A stretch of DNA of 64,000 nucleotides, taken from NCBI GenBank assembly GCA_023548195.1, contig JAJHZJ010000756.1:310001-374000 (forward strand), in the 5' to 3' direction. Shown here piece after piece: positions 1 to 11,451 of the stretch. The position numbers were made by a program, and so were the translations under genes. The notes beneath the pieces were generated by a model that made no database searches, was not told the origin of the DNA, and was given only the letters and a program-made list of their open reading frames with translations. This DNA is from Bettongia penicillata ogilbyi. Taxonomy: Eukaryota; Chordata; Mammalia; Diprotodontia; Potoroidae. The stretch's first letter is position 1. The number at the start of each line of letters is the position of its first letter.

Positions 1-360
1 AAAATATTGAAATATGTCACATTGTTTCCTCATGTCAAACTTCCACTAAAACTTCTGTCTTTTTCACACATACTATTGTTTTGCTACTATAGTGAGGTCC
101 CCATTAGTGTGAAATGGATGTATTTTTGTATTATTTGAATTAACACTATGGAGGTTATAATTATATGAAAATTATGCTAATTGGCTCCAGTCCAGTGGAA
201 ATAATGTGAATTTAAATAATTCAGCCACTTCATGGAATTTACTATTTACATTAATTCCTAACTCACACTAACTAGGGGCCTATCCATGCTTCCCAATATA
301 TGTTTGTTAAATTAATTTTTTGAATTTAAGTATTAAATTTTACCTTTATGTCCATTTGGT
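1..360. other. AT-rich DNA without recognised feature
   Basis: I see no repeat family, coding remnant or RNA gene here. Confidence 0.4.
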
Positions 361-760
361 TTCATCTTCATAGATTTAGTCCCCTTTTTTCTAGCCTGTT
401 AAAATGTTTTATTGGCTCCAGACTCTGAAATGCAATATGTTAACCATTCCTCTTCATTTTGTGTCACTAGTCAATGTGATAAGCTTGTCTTCTCTGTGAC
501 TTCATCTAGGTCGTTGATAAAAATATTAAATGGCACATGGCCAAGAACAGATCACTTCAATTCCATTAGAGACCTCTTTCCAAGTTGACATAGAACCATT
601 AATGATCTGCCAATGTCTCTGCCATTCAACCAGTTTTAAAACCATTCATTGTTACTCTATGGATCTGTCCATTCATTTACCTACACAGACTAGTCCATGT
701 GTTTCCAACTTGTCCAAAAGGACATCATGAGAAACTATCAAAACCTTGGCTGAATTCTGC
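360..760 (-). mobile_element. CR1/L3 LINE fragment, reverse-transcriptase region
   Basis: Read on the minus strand, about 510-540 encodes PFNIFINDLDEVT, matching the FNIFINDLDE block of CR1/L3-clade reverse transcriptases. It is followed by a degraded stretch where the FADDTKLGG block should lie. The plus-strand wording (gttgataaaaatattaaatgg...) recurs near 8,110-8,150, so two copies of the same family are present. Frames are broken and this is a fossil. Family assignment is from the protein motif; the exact subfamily is not determined. Confidence 0.65.
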
Positions 761-764
761 ATAA

Positions 765-1000
765 TAATGATAATAACTGACATTTATAGAGCTTTTAAGG
801 TTTGCTTTCCATATATTATCTCATTTGATCTGTATGATAACCCTATATGTTAAGGGCAATAGATATTATTGTCTTTATTTTATAGAGGAAGAAACTGAGA
901 CTCAAAGAGTTTGGATAATTTGCTATAGTCATGTAACTAGTAAGCTTCTAAACTTTCATTCAAACCCAAGATTTATCGACTCTGGTAAGGAACTTTTCTA
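765..1000 (-). mobile_element. MIR/CORE-type SINE
   Basis: Reverse-complement MIR core. The plus strand reads 'gaggaagaaactgagactcaa', then a degraded 'tcatgtaactagtaag', preceded by the usual 'acatttatagagctttta...atctcatttgat' 3' half. Old and diverged. Confidence 0.75.
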
Positions 1001-1024
1001 ACCAAGGAAAAATCTGAAAAGGAC

Positions 1025-1190
1025 TTATAAATCACCTATTCTAAATACCCTCATTTTATGGATGAGAAAATCAAGGGCTGGCAAAATGAAATGACTTTTG
1101 TGGACACATAGGAAGGAATAGGAGAGCCAGGATTTGAACTTGGGTACTGGGATTCAAAATCCAGTATTTTTTCTATGATACCATGTTGCA
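1025..1190 (-). mobile_element. MIR-type SINE, degraded
   Basis: The series 'cattttatggatgagaaaatcaagg', then 'agccaggatttgaacttgg', is the reverse complement of a MIR core and tRNA-derived head. No TSD is visible. Confidence 0.6.
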
Positions 1191-1194
1191 GGTC

Positions 1195-1890
1195 ATTCAA
1201 TCACTACATTTCAGGGCCTTACTTCAACCTAAGGCCTTCTGATTCCAGTCCCATTTCACTCGTAAATAAAATAGTTTTACCCCCTCTGTAGAGTTAGGTG
1301 GCACTGTATTTCTCTATTTTTTTCTTGCAGGTCTCTAGAATCAAAACCAATGGGAATAGCTGTAGTAGCTTAGGGCCTCCACACTCCATCCCGTTTTCTT
1401 CAGAACTATTCCTTATCGTTTCGGATATGCATTCCAAGTCAGTCAGAAAGTCATCAAAAGGTACCTACCTACTAACTACTCTATTATGCAGCTGTTTAGA
1501 TCAGTGAAAAAACCCTTTGTTGTTAGGTAGTGCTGTAAGTAGAATGAAAAAGTCATGAAAGGGACCTTAAGTGGGCAAGATCTTTAATGACTCCAACTCT
1601 TTCTATTTGAAACAATAAGCCTAATGCTACCTTCCTAAGTCTCTTAACTTGCCTCCTTGCTACACCCAACCATTGCTGTTCATGTCCTGGCCTCTGGTGT
1701 CAATTAGAACATCTCACATGTATGGGGAGAAGGGGATCATTCAGTTATGGCTGCCTTGCACCTACTAAGTCTCCTCCCTTTGGATGACTGAATATCCTTC
1801 AGTTAATTCTCCTTTTCTAGTCCCCACACTGTCCTCATTATGCCCCAACTTGACAATACCCTTCCTAACATATGGTTCTCAAACCTCAAT
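1195..1890. other. No recognised feature
   Basis: Pyrimidine-rich, possibly very old L2 around 1,600-1,880, but I could not support a call. Confidence 0.35.
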
Positions 1891-1894
1891 GCAA

Positions 1895-2045
1895 ACTGAT
1901 TAATCAACAAACATTTATTAAGTGCCTATGATGTGTCAGGAACTGTGTTAAATGCTAAGGATACAAAAAAAAAAAAGATGCAAAAGACAGTCCCTCTTCT
2001 CAGCAAGCTTACAATCCGACAGAATCTCACTATCGAACAGAAGAC
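1895..2045 (-). mobile_element. L2 3' end
   Basis: The plus strand reads 'aacatttattaagtgcctatgatgtgtcagg' and later 'gacagtccctcttctcagcaagctta'. This is the reverse complement of the L2 3' end (ctccttgagggcaggga...tggcacatagtaggtgcttaataaatg). An A-run sits between the two blocks. Confidence 0.7.
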
Positions 2046-2329
2046 TGTGATAGGACCAGGACAGAACCCAGCACATCTATCCTTTCTTTATTGCTGGGAG
2101 TTATGACTTTTAATGTCACCCAAGATCACTTTGGCTTTCTTCATTGCCTTCACCCTATTTACTTACACTGATTTATTTTTTTCAGATAGATGACTGTCTA
2201 GCTGTTCCTCTTCTATCTCAACTTTCTGAAGTTGATTTTTGAATGCGAGTATAAGAGTTTACATTTGTCTGTTATATTTCAATGTCTGGTTCAATGACCT
2301 ACCCACCCCTACCCCCCAACAGTGTAATT

Positions 2330-2525
2330 TAGTGACTCCTGGGAATTTCCAAGAATCTTTCAGGGGTCCACAAACCCAAAATGATTTTCATAATAATACT
2401 AAGGCATTTAAATTTCTAATACTGCAAATATTGATAGATATAACCCAAATAAACAAAAACTCTGTGGAACTCTCAATACATTTTAAGATTGTGAATGGGT
2501 CCTGAGACCAAAGCATTTGAGAATG
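2330..2525. mobile_element. hAT-type non-autonomous DNA transposon fragment
   Basis: Contains 'aggggtccacaaacccaaaa', 'agatataacccaaataaacaaaa' and 'gggtcctgagaccaaagcatttgagaa', wording I associate with mammalian hAT-type (Charlie/Tip100-like) elements. Terminal inverted repeats are too worn to delimit. Confidence 0.45.
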
Positions 2526-2529
2526 AATG

Positions 2530-2830
2530 ATCTAGCCTGTCAGGATTTCTCTAAAGTTTTTTTCCCCATTACACTACAATTCCTTGTGATTTCAGCAAGA
2601 CATTTGACAATATCTCTCATAATATTCTTTTGACAAAACACAGAGAGTCATGAATTGGATGATAATATATTTTGGTAGGACAGAACTAGGTAACTGATCA
2701 GACTTGAAGAGCATTGATCAGTGAGTTGATACTAAATTTGAAGGAAGACTCTCATGCAGGGCTGGGAGGCTTTGTTCTTGGCTTGGGCTCTATTTAATGT
2801 TTTAATTAATGACTTAGACAAAATTCAGAA
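2530..2830 (+). mobile_element. CR1/L3 LINE fragment, reverse-transcriptase region
   Basis: The plus strand gives DFSKTFDNISHNILLT at about 2,592-2,640, the CR1 'DLSKAFDTVSHDILL' block. Downstream is ALFNVLINDLDKIQ near 2,790-2,830, the 'LFNIFINDLDE' block. Stops and frameshifts lie between, so it is a pseudogene. Confidence 0.75.
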
Positions 2831-2929
2831 CTTGAACTCAGATCTTCTGACTGCTGGTTAGTGCTCAGCTCACTACAGCACACGTAACTAAGCTCGGTAA
2901 GTCTATGATCCTATAAGCTTCATAACCCT

Positions 2930-3890
2930 CAAGTGGGTTCCAAGGTTGAATGCTACCATTCCCAAGACCATATTTCCCCATCCCTGTTTGCTGCTGAGAG
3001 GCCATTCCTTTCATATCATGAGTGGAAAAACAGGATCCTGGGAAGGAACTCTGGCTTGTGGCAGGCAGGCTTTCTCTTTTCGAATAGCTCAGTCTAACCC
3101 TCTGCCACAAAGAACGAGTGCCTCATTCTGGATCATTTGAAGCTGGAAAGTACTTGGTATGCCGTCCGTGCCTGGAAGGCTGGGAGACTATTAACATGGC
3201 AAATTCCATTGTTTACTTCTCCCAAATCATTCTTAGTGAACAGGAAAGAGACTGTGCCCAGCTGCAGGAATCCAATCAGGAGTAGATCTGCACAGTCCCA
3301 GAAGATGGGACTGATAAAAAGCTGTAATTCCTTAGCTAGTGAATTTCCAGAGAAAGGAAAAATGCTTGCTTGTTACAATCAAACATGGTAGATGGATCAA
3401 ATGCTTATTCATCATGGTTTGGGAGAAAGGGAGGGGAGGGGGACATCCAAGCAGGGCCATCTGCAACGGCTGATAGTGCAGAGCTCAGGGGAGGCTGGGG
3501 AAGCTTTCATTTTTCATCAGAACCCAAAGGTTCTCATTCTCAGACAGCTTATTTGTCAGGAGAGTCAGAGAGCAACAGGATTCTGGGTCCTAATGACCTC
3601 CTCATCTCTCTGTACTGTTTATCCAGGACCATCACGCAGTAGATTAAGAGGAAAGGTACTCAGGGCCCTTTTGTTCATCACCTTCAGCAAAGGAGAAATT
3701 AAATTTGATTGAGGCAGGCTGGAGCTTCTAGAGCTGGTTTTTAAAAGGGGAAGTAGAGTGGAAATGAATTTGGAGAGACAATGAGTTGCATGGGAAACTC
3801 GACTGGATATGCCATCAGAAGGGCTGGGTTTGATTCCAACTTTTAGTAGTTGTTTCACAAGGGAGCCTTAACCTCTACAAGTCCCACTTT
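2930..3890. other. No recognised feature
   Basis: Looks unique. The short open frames overlap each other on both strands without protein-like character. Confidence 0.35.
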
Positions 3891-3899
3891 CTTCATCTG

Positions 3900-4160
<261 letters not shown>

Positions 4161-4269
4161 TTGTGAACCCTATATTACTGAGTAGGCTTTGCTGGGTAAG
4201 GGGCATATCAGGGTCTGGCAATGCTTTAAGGGCCCTAAGCATTGTGTAGGTACTGTGTTCAGCCTAACA

Positions 4270-4385
4270 TTAAGAAGATTGAAGGCCTTGTACCAATTAG
4301 TGGAACTACAAGGGAGGGATTAACTAAATACGAGGAAGAACTTCCTAGCACTTAGAGTTATGCAATAATGGAATAAGAGGCATTG
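4270..4385 (+). mobile_element. CR1/L3 3' end fragment
   Basis: 'gaagaacttcctagcacttagag' followed by 'caataatggaataagaggc' resembles the CR1/L3 3' region 'aggaaaaacttcctaacaatcagagctgtccaaaagtggaatgg'. Short and diverged. Confidence 0.45.
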
Positions 4386-4465
4386 TTGACAGCTGGACTG
4401 AAAGCTAGGAAGGCATAGTTTCAAGTACTGCCTCTGACATATACACTAGCTGTATGATAATAAGA
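4386..4465 (+). mobile_element. SINE head, interrupted
   Basis: A tRNA-derived SINE head on the plus strand ('agtttcaagtactgcctctgacatatac...agctgtatga') that stops where a minus-strand SINE begins. A possible tail resumes at about 4,695 ('aatacttattaaatgcttgtt'). Confidence 0.5.
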
Positions 4466-4690
4466 AGTTATCTTTCAGTCATTTTTCAGTCATGTCTGAC
4501 TTTTCAGGACCCCATTTGGGATTTTCTTGGCAGAGATACTGGAGTGGTTTGCCATTTCCTTCTCCAGTTCATTTTACAGGTCAGGAAACTGAGGCAAACA
4601 GGGTTCAGTTATTTGCCCAATGATGAGCCCATAGCTCACACAACAAGTAAATGTCTGGGGCCAGATTTGAACCGATGAAGATGCCCCATA
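4466..4690 (-). mobile_element. Marsupial CORE/MIR-type SINE, long-tail form
   Basis: Reverse complement of the long marsupial SINE. The plus strand reads 'cagtcatgtctgac', 'ggattttcttggcagagatactgg', 'gtcaggaaactgaggcaaac' and 'agatttgaacc'. Similar plus-strand copies are at 18,690 and 49,536. Confidence 0.85.
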
Positions 4691-4887
4691 GTAATATTTA
4701 ATACTTATTAAATGCTTGTTAGGTTATTGAATTATTATTCCCTAACCTTGCATGTCCAAGGCAACTCTCTAAGACTGTAGATTGCAGAGAAATTACCAGG
4801 ATACATTGGTAGAAGGAGCTTCCTGTGATGATAAAATCACAGATCTGGAAGAAAGAATTTATGTGGAAGTCTGAGGTTAACAAAGGG

Positions 4888-4890
<3 letters not shown>

Positions 4891-4944
<54 letters not shown>

Positions 4945-4966
4945 CATACATACGTGTGTGTGTGTA
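4891..4966. repeat. (TA)n / (GT)n microsatellite
   Basis: (TA)n with CATA interruptions to about 4,953, then a short (GT)n. Confidence 0.95.
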
Positions 4967-5160
4967 TCACCTCATTCTAGTCTCATAACCACCCTGTTAG
5001 GTAGGTTCTGTTATCATCCTCATTTTACAGAGGAGGAAACTGAGGCTCAAAGATATGAAATGACTCATCCCTGCCCACAGAGCTAGTACATGGTTGAGAT
5101 GGATTTGGAACCCAGGAATTCCTGACTCTTCCAATGCCATGTCCATTATGCCTCAGGATT
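4966..5160 (-). mobile_element. MIR-type SINE
   Basis: The plus strand reads 'cattttacagaggaggaaactgaggctcaaag', then 'gagctagtacatgg' and 'tttggaacccagg': the reverse complement of a MIR. Confidence 0.8.
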
Positions 5161-5164
5161 TGTC

Positions 5165-6255
5165 AGCAGTGTTTCTTAACATTTCAGGTTCACATTAAAC
5201 TAAATGTGTCTAACTTTGGGATCCCAAGATTGTATGAGCAACATTTTTCCTGCCTGCATCCATCCTAAGAAATCTGACTCTATTCTAAAGGTCAAAAGCA
5301 CCTTGGTGGAGGCATTCCTTTACATTAAACCCATTTACCAAATAATTCTTTAAATCATTCACACATATAAAAATATTAATTTAAGGTATGATATATGTAT
5401 TTCAATGATCTACAAAGAAAGTTGAAGACATGGCCCAAGTCTTCAAGAAGCATGTGCAGATCTGTACAGTAGGCTGCTCAGGCACATAAAAAGTTAGGTT
5501 GACAACTTTGAGTTAGGGGATAGACCCCTTTCCTTCCTAGACCCCAAATCCCTTGCTCCTGACTCACTGGCTACAGTTCCAAGATGGATGAGTGCTTCCT
5601 CATTTGCTACAAGTGGTACTTATTTATCTCTAATGATTATTCTTTTCCCTCACCCATTTCCTAAAATCCAGACCCTAATCATAATTGCAAAATGCCGGGT
5701 GCTTTTATCCTCACCTCAGCCTCCCCCAGGGTTCTCCCATCCTCCACTTCCTTCAATCTTATCTAAAATAGAAATATATTTTTGTTATCATGTAAGAAAG
5801 AGGATGAAAAATAACCCAGTAATTGTTGCTTGAATATAAATTACATGCTGATGGCACTTCTGTGGTTCAAGGATCCCTTTCCTATCCATCTCCCCTTAGA
5901 ACAAAGATAGATTAGACAATTTGGCTTTCCAGGGCCCTTTTTCAAATGTCTGACCAAATTGCAGTGGAAAATGCTCAATGATTATTTGTTTGCATAATCA
6001 TTAATTTGGCTAATTGAAAATTCCTCACCAGCTGTGGGATTGGGGAAGAATTATTAACCACTCCATTGTGTTATAACAGATTGCTCCTTTAAAAAAGAAG
6101 TTAATTTAAAATGCCTCTGAAAATTTCTGATAGAAAATGAATTGATCTGGAATGGACAATTTTCTCCTTCTTTCATGTCCCTCATGACACGCATAAATCC
6201 AGAAGCACAGAAATTGAGATCAGGTTCTAGAGGGTATTTCACCTTCTACTCTTTG
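5165..6255. other. Apparently unique DNA; 5,930-6,060 rich in homeodomain-type motifs
   Basis: No repeat recognised. 5,980-6,020 is dense in A/T-core motifs: 'ttgtttgc', 'tttgcataat', 'tcattaattt', 'ctaattga'. This could be an enhancer or chance in AT-rich sequence. Confidence 0.3.
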
Positions 6256-6259
6256 ACCT

Positions 6260-6445
6260 ACAAGGAGGCAAACCTAATATGGACAGAAAGTGCGGGACAG
6301 AGTAATGATTTGGAGTCAAAAGACCTGAGTTCAAATACACTTACTTGCTGTATGACCTTAGGCAAATGACATCATTTCCTTGAGTCTCATCCAGGAGAAA
6401 GAGGTTGGGCTCTCCTAGCTCTAACCCTATGGTCCCATTATTTTA
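6260..6445 (+). mobile_element. MIR3-like SINE
   Basis: 'atttggagtcaaaagacctgagttcaaata', then 'ttgctgtatgaccttaggcaa' and a 'gggctctcctagctctaaccctatggtccc' tail: tRNA-derived head, core and MIR3-type 3' end. Confidence 0.7.
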
Positions 6446-6449
6446 CCTT

Positions 6450-7240
6450 TTAAGATGGGATATATGGGAGCTTGCTCCACTCCAGGCCCACCCATCAGAG
6501 AGTGTTTCATTGGACCTCTATGAAGTTATCAGATTATCAAAGGTTGTATGAAAATCACGTAGTAGATGCTCCTTATGATCACTTTCTTAATCCAGAGGAT
6601 GGCTTGATGGCCATTCGTGTCCCAGCCACACCTCTTCATTCCTTCTGGAAGTCACTCCCTACTGACCATCCTCCTCTGAAGGCTAGCATTGCTATGGCAT
6701 TAGATTTTGAAAGGTTGTCTTAACCTAATCTGTTGTCTAAGGAACTGGCCCCATGTGGCCTTATTTAGTCAACAAATATGAAGATATAATCCCTACTATA
6801 AGAAAGTTACAGCCAGGGCTGGGTCGAGGAGTAAAATTATGAATTAAGGAAATTGTGTCTCTGTTTCCTCTCAGTGCTCCTCTTTCTCCTCATTCTCCCC
6901 CACCCCATTCCCTAAAGAGCCCTTATGTTCTCTCATCCCCGCTCCTCCCACAGACTCCTACCTCAGCTTTCCCAGTTCTCAGTACTTCTAAATTCACATT
7001 GATCCACTCATTGTAGAGGAAAAGTCCATCCTAAGAGGTAAGATCAAACAAAGCCTTTTCAAGAGGGTGCTTTCCCCTACCTGAAACCAGCAGCGACTGA
7101 GTGCTGCCTAATACCTTTAGCACTATGGTTTCCTCAAGAGGGATTTAGCTTTTAATCTGTTTGGTTTCTTCCTTCCCCCCATCAGATTAAAATCCTTTCT
7201 TGAAAGCTTTGATTACTCAGAGATTTGATCAGCTACTCAT
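6450..7240. other. No recognised feature
   Basis: An 83-codon open frame (6,472-6,723) lacks a recognisable domain and I see no splice or homology support. Confidence 0.35.
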
Positions 7241-7309
7241 GGTATTTCACAGAGAGGAGGAAGACATTTCTCTTCTCCTTTTAGGAATACAACCTTCATT
7301 CTTCTTTCT

Positions 7310-8165
7310 GACTGAATCTAACCTGCCTCTCAGAGGTCATTTAATCAATCCCCCTGCTTCTGGATAAACCACCCCTCAAATCGTATCAGACAGATGAATG
7401 TCAAGCCTGATTTTAGACCTCTAGAAAAGGCAGTTTCTTAATTTATTTAAGTCACCTAGTCTGGTAGACTTGCCCATCTTTCTAAGAAGGTTCTGTCCTA
7501 AAAATCAGAAAGTAGAGTGAAAAAAGGGTCTAGCTCTGTGTTCCAGCCTTTGTACTGGCACTAGCTAGGTATGTGACCTATAGCAAGGTCATACAGCTAG
7601 TAAATGTCTGACTCTCCTTTTCCTTATCCATGCAATGAGAAAATTGAGTCAACTGATATTTGAGGTGTCTTAAATCTTAAAAAATATTCATTCTATAAGT
7701 AGTCTAAATAAAAGGGTGTCTATAGAAAAGGAGTTCTGCTCATGAAGGAAAGAGGATTTCTATTTTATTTCTCTCTTCTTTCTGGGTTCCTTCTTCAACT
7801 GACACACTAACAAGAATCCTATTGCATTAATTTTCAGGACTTCCATATCACACCATTAACTCATACTGAACTTGCAGTCCATTAAAACACTCAGATTCTT
7901 TTAAGATGAATTGTCTATTGGCACCTCCTCCTCCGTTTGTACTTGTGAAGTTGGTTTTTGAACCCTATTAAATTTTATCTTAGCTTTAGCCCAATAGTCT
8001 AGCTAGTCAAGATCTTTTTTGGATACTAACTTTGTCATCCAGTATATTTCTTCAAGTTTTGTGTCATATGCCAAAATAAAAAGTGCGCCATTTGTGCCCT
8101 CACATAAGTCACTGGTAAAAATATTCTACATTATATGGCCAAGAAAAGATCCCTGTGTCCATTAG
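7310..8165 (-). mobile_element. CR1/L3 LINE remnant, interrupted by a SINE
   Basis: Plus-strand text at 7,320-7,500 matches the reversed CR1/L3 3' region ('tgtcaagcctgattttagacc'). 7,960-8,160 is the reversed RT-proximal part ('attaaattttatcttagctttagccc', then 'gtcatccagtatat...ttgtgtcatatgcc', then 'actggtaaaaatattc'). A plus-strand SINE (7,510-7,690) interrupts it. The same block with readable RT codons is at 63,718-63,835. Confidence 0.6.
7510..7690 (+). mobile_element. SINE (MIR-like) nested in CR1/L3
   Basis: Diverged tRNA-headed SINE: 'gctctgtgttccagcctttg', then 'ctagctaggtatgtgacc', then 'ttccttatccatgcaatgagaaaattgag'. Confidence 0.55.
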
Positions 8166-8167
8166 AG

Positions 8168-8480
8168 CATCAGTAGATTTAGAATTGTAAAGGATCTTCA
8201 AGGTCATCTAGACCAGTGCCCTGGTTTTATTTTGTTTTGTTTTATTTTGTACATTATATTTAGAATTTAACAAACACCAAATAAAATGAGCATTTTGACA
8301 TGTATAGTAGAAGAGAACAAGAGGGTTGTACATGAAACTGTATATATCTGTTATGTACAACATGCTTTTCTTTTAAAGTATATAAGTTCAAAGCTATCCT
8401 GATTGTCCGTTCTCTTCTTATTTTATAGCTAAGGTCCAAAGGGGGGAAGAGACTTGCCTTGAAGCTCCATATAAACAAGA
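8168..8480 (-). mobile_element. MIR3-type SINE split by another repeat
   Basis: Left half 'aaggatcttcaaggtcatctagaccagtgccc' and right half 'attttatagctaaggtccaaaggggggaagagacttgcc' are consecutive parts of one reversed MIR3. They are separated by 8,216-8,430, which begins with a T-rich run (poly-A of a minus-strand retroelement I cannot name). Confidence 0.6.
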
Positions 8481-8519
8481 GTGGTTTTTGTCCAATTCTC
8501 AACCCTCCTCCCTCATCCT

Positions 8520-9410
8520 ACCCCGACAATTGTCTGATATAGACCCTTATAGAGTGGATCCATTTTTAAAAAATATTTACTGCAGATTGGAACAAACTTT
8601 GCTGTTGTGTAAACAATACTCCTCCCTTAACCATATGGCCTTGGTAAAGAAGAACTTCTTTTAAAAGAAGGAAAATTGGAGTATGAAATGCTCTTGCTTA
8701 GTTAAGGTGGCTGCCCCCAAATACTAGACTGAGATGCTGTGGCCAAGAGTGGTAATGGCACTTGCTTACATTTACCCCAGCAAGTAGTTAGCAGAGCCTA
8801 AATGAGTCCAGAAGATCTGATTCTGGAACCAACATTTTGATGGCATGTTGAGAGAGCTACACAGAAAGGACAAAATCACTAGTTTTTTTCTTTGACTCCC
8901 TCTCCATCAGGAATGAACAGGGTTGAGTACTTTGGGGAAATTAAGTAGAGGCAAAGGAAAGATGTCCTGACAAAATTCCAGAAGATGCTGGCCTGTCCTG
9001 GGGATCCCCTGTGTTTCTCCTTATCTCTCCTGTAGAGATGAGTATCTAGCAGCCTGCTTGAAATGGAACCTCAATTCTATTCTGTTTATCTGGCTCCATA
9101 TTAGCAGAACGTTCCATGAGCTCTTTATCAGGAGCTGACAGGTGGGGGCTAGGCAGACAGAGAGAGAGAGAGACTGGGCACATTCATCACTGCACCTAGG
9201 GAGCTGTCTCAGCTGGAAAATAATACTTGTCAGTGCTTAGCAGATACAGTCCATCCTCACACCCAGTGTGACCTTAAACCTTCATGACCTTCAAGAGGCA
9301 GCATGGAAAACTTGACGATCAGAGCCCAACTCAATGTGGCAATTTAGTTTCAAGGGCCTTGTGGAAGCCAAGCTGGGAATGCAGTGCCAGGCAAGAAGAA
9401 TCTGAGGGAT
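8520..9410. other. No recognised feature
   Basis: Apparently unique; only a short (AG)n at about 9,157-9,172. Confidence 0.4.
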
Positions 9411-9414
9411 AATG

Positions 9415-9625
9415 AAGAATCACAGATTCCTGGCCTGTCAGAGACTGATAGGACCTTGGGAATTATAGAGTCCACTCTTTCCCCTCATTTTACAGATGAG
9501 GAAACTGAAGCCCAGAGAAGGAAAGATGTCCAAGGTCACATAATAGATTAGTAGAAGACCTGGGACCAGTACCCAGCAATCTTGATTGCCAGTCCTCATG
9601 CTTTTACCCTCCATCCCACTGCCTT
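9415..9625 (-). mobile_element. MIR3-type SINE
   Basis: 'cctcattttacagatgaggaaactgaagcccagagaagg' with flanking 'aaggtcacataatag' and a downstream reversed head. Confidence 0.8.
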
Positions 9626-9734
9626 CTTAAGAAACATACGTGGTTACTGCTAACTGGTAGCTACTATTATTAGAGTAATAATGGTAATTATGCAATGATT
9701 AATCATGTGTGGGGCTGGTGAGGCAGCTCTAAGT

Positions 9735-9935
9735 CCCAAGTTTTATAATAATAATAATATCTTATATTTACAAAGCACTTTACAGCTTATAAAACACTTT
9801 CTTACCATGACCGTGTAACGTAAGTAATAGGAGCATTATTACCTAATTTGCAAAACAAGAAATTGAGGTCCAGGGAAGCAAAGTGATTTCTCAATTTTTT
9901 ACACAAGGTAATAAAAGTGGGACACCAGACTCCAG
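9735..9935 (-). mobile_element. MIR-type SINE
   Basis: 'ataataataatatcttatatttacaaagcactttacagc', then 'caagaaattgaggtccagggaagcaaagtgatt': reversed CORE-SINE 3' half and core. Confidence 0.75.
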
Positions 9936-9939
9936 CTCA

Positions 9940-10140
9940 AGTTCATAGGATAGTAGGTTGGAACCTGGAAGAGACCTTCAGAATCATCTAATCTGATTCC
10001 CTGCTTTTACAGATAGGGAAACTGAGGACCTGAGAAGTTAGATAACTTGCCCAAGGTCACACAGATAGTGAGTATTAGAACATAGATTCTGACTCCAGGT
10101 TCAGTGCTATTATCACCTTATAGGATTATCTTCCCACCAC
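9940..10140 (-). mobile_element. MIR3-type SINE
   Basis: 'ttggaacctggaagagaccttcagaatcatctaat', then 'acagatagggaaactgagg', then 'cttgcccaaggtcacacagatagtgag'. Third reversed SINE in a row from 9,415. Confidence 0.8.
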
Positions 10141-10144
10141 AGTA

Positions 10145-10890
10145 ATCAGTGCTGGTTCAGTATGCAGTCAATTGGAGGGAGAATCTTGATCTGGACACTA
10201 AAATGGGATTCAGATGAAGGAGGGAAAAGAACCCCTTTCTCTCTGGTAACTAGTTCACTGGTAAGGAGAGGAGAGAAGGCATACAATGAGGAAAGGGACA
10301 TTGAGAACCAAACAAAATACATAAACTACCATAATAACACTAGGCTGGCTTCTCCCACACTTGTAAGGTTCTGCCTCCCACTCTTAGTGGGTGCTTAGGG
10401 AATTAAAACTCATTTTAATACCAGTCTAAGCAAAACATAATCAGGATGGTAAATCTGTCATCACACACACGAAAAAACCTCAACAACCCCAAAACAAAAA
10501 CACCACATTACCATATGATGCAATTGAAAACCCAATAGGAATGATTTCTTTTTTGGGTTATCTACATATTTGGATTATCTATGCTCCATCTGGTATCCTC
10601 AATTAAGTGACTGCCAAGGTCAGATGTAATTGTTAAAGTGACATTTGACATTCTAATGAAATTCAAATGGATATTTGGGTGGTGTATCCAATAATGCCTA
10701 GGCTATATATGTCTACACAGATGTAATCACTAAGGTCCCTTCCAGCTCAAAATTCTGTAATCCTATGACTCTATTTAAAATATTTTTTCAAAACATGTTG
10801 TGACTTTTTCTGGACTATTTTCTTGAATTCTACGACAATTTTATGACCTGCTTTTTTTTGGGGGTGGGGAAGGGCAGAATAAATATTCTA
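10145..10890. other. Mostly unrecognised; short MIR3 tail near 10,725-10,770
   Basis: Only 'cactaaggtcccttccagctcaaaattctg' (MIR3-type 3' tail, plus) is recognisable. Confidence 0.4.
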
Positions 10891-10894
10891 CAAG

Positions 10895-11042
10895 CAGTGT
10901 GTTGTAGAGCAAAGAATATGGACTAGGAACCAAGAACACTGGATTCTAGGTCATGTTCTTCCAACAATTAGCTACACAACCTTGGGCATTTCTCTGAACA
11001 TCTCTGGCTCTGAGTTTCTTCATTTATGAAATGAAGAGGGTT
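10895..11042 (+). mobile_element. CORE/MIR SINE, 5' part
   Basis: Head and core ('gcatttctctgaacatctctggctctgagtttcttcatttatgaaatg') break off at 11,042, where another SINE starts. The 3' tail appears to resume after 11,335 and is itself cut by the L1 at 11,452. Confidence 0.65.
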
Positions 11043-11335
11043 GGAAAGGCACTGGTCTTTGAGTCAAGAAGATCTGAATTCAAGCCTTCCCTTCAATACC
11101 TACAAGCTCTGTGATCCGAAGCAAGTCACTAAATCTCAATTTACTTCAGTTCCATGTAAAATGGAGATAATATCACCCCCTTACTCAGTTGTTGTGAAGA
11201 TAAAGTGATATTTGTGAAGTGATTAAAGAGCTTATTATTATAAGACCACCAACTGTATAGAGTGAACTTGGGCAGATCATTACCCAGTGCTTAGCACGAT
11301 GTCTGGCAGATAATGGGTACTTAGTGCTTATTGAC
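11043..11335 (+). mobile_element. CORE/MIR SINE nested in another SINE
   Basis: 'ggcactggtctttgagtcaagaagatctgaattcaag', then 'gtgatccgaagcaagtcacta', then 'aaaatggagataatatcaccc', ending in an L2-like tail 'gtgcttagcacgatgtctggcag...ttagtgcttattgacc'. Confidence 0.65.
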
Positions 11336-11451
11336 CAACTGACTTCATTTTTCTGAGGCCTCCGTTTCCACATTTATAAAGTGCAGTGGAGGAGCAGTTG
11401 CCAAGATGATTGCTGAGATTCCTTCCAACTAGCTATTAAGTTATATGATTC

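Noticed and set aside
6472..6723. 83-codon frame with fairly protein-like composition
   Set aside because: No recognised domain, promoter or splice context; short frames of this size are expected by chance.
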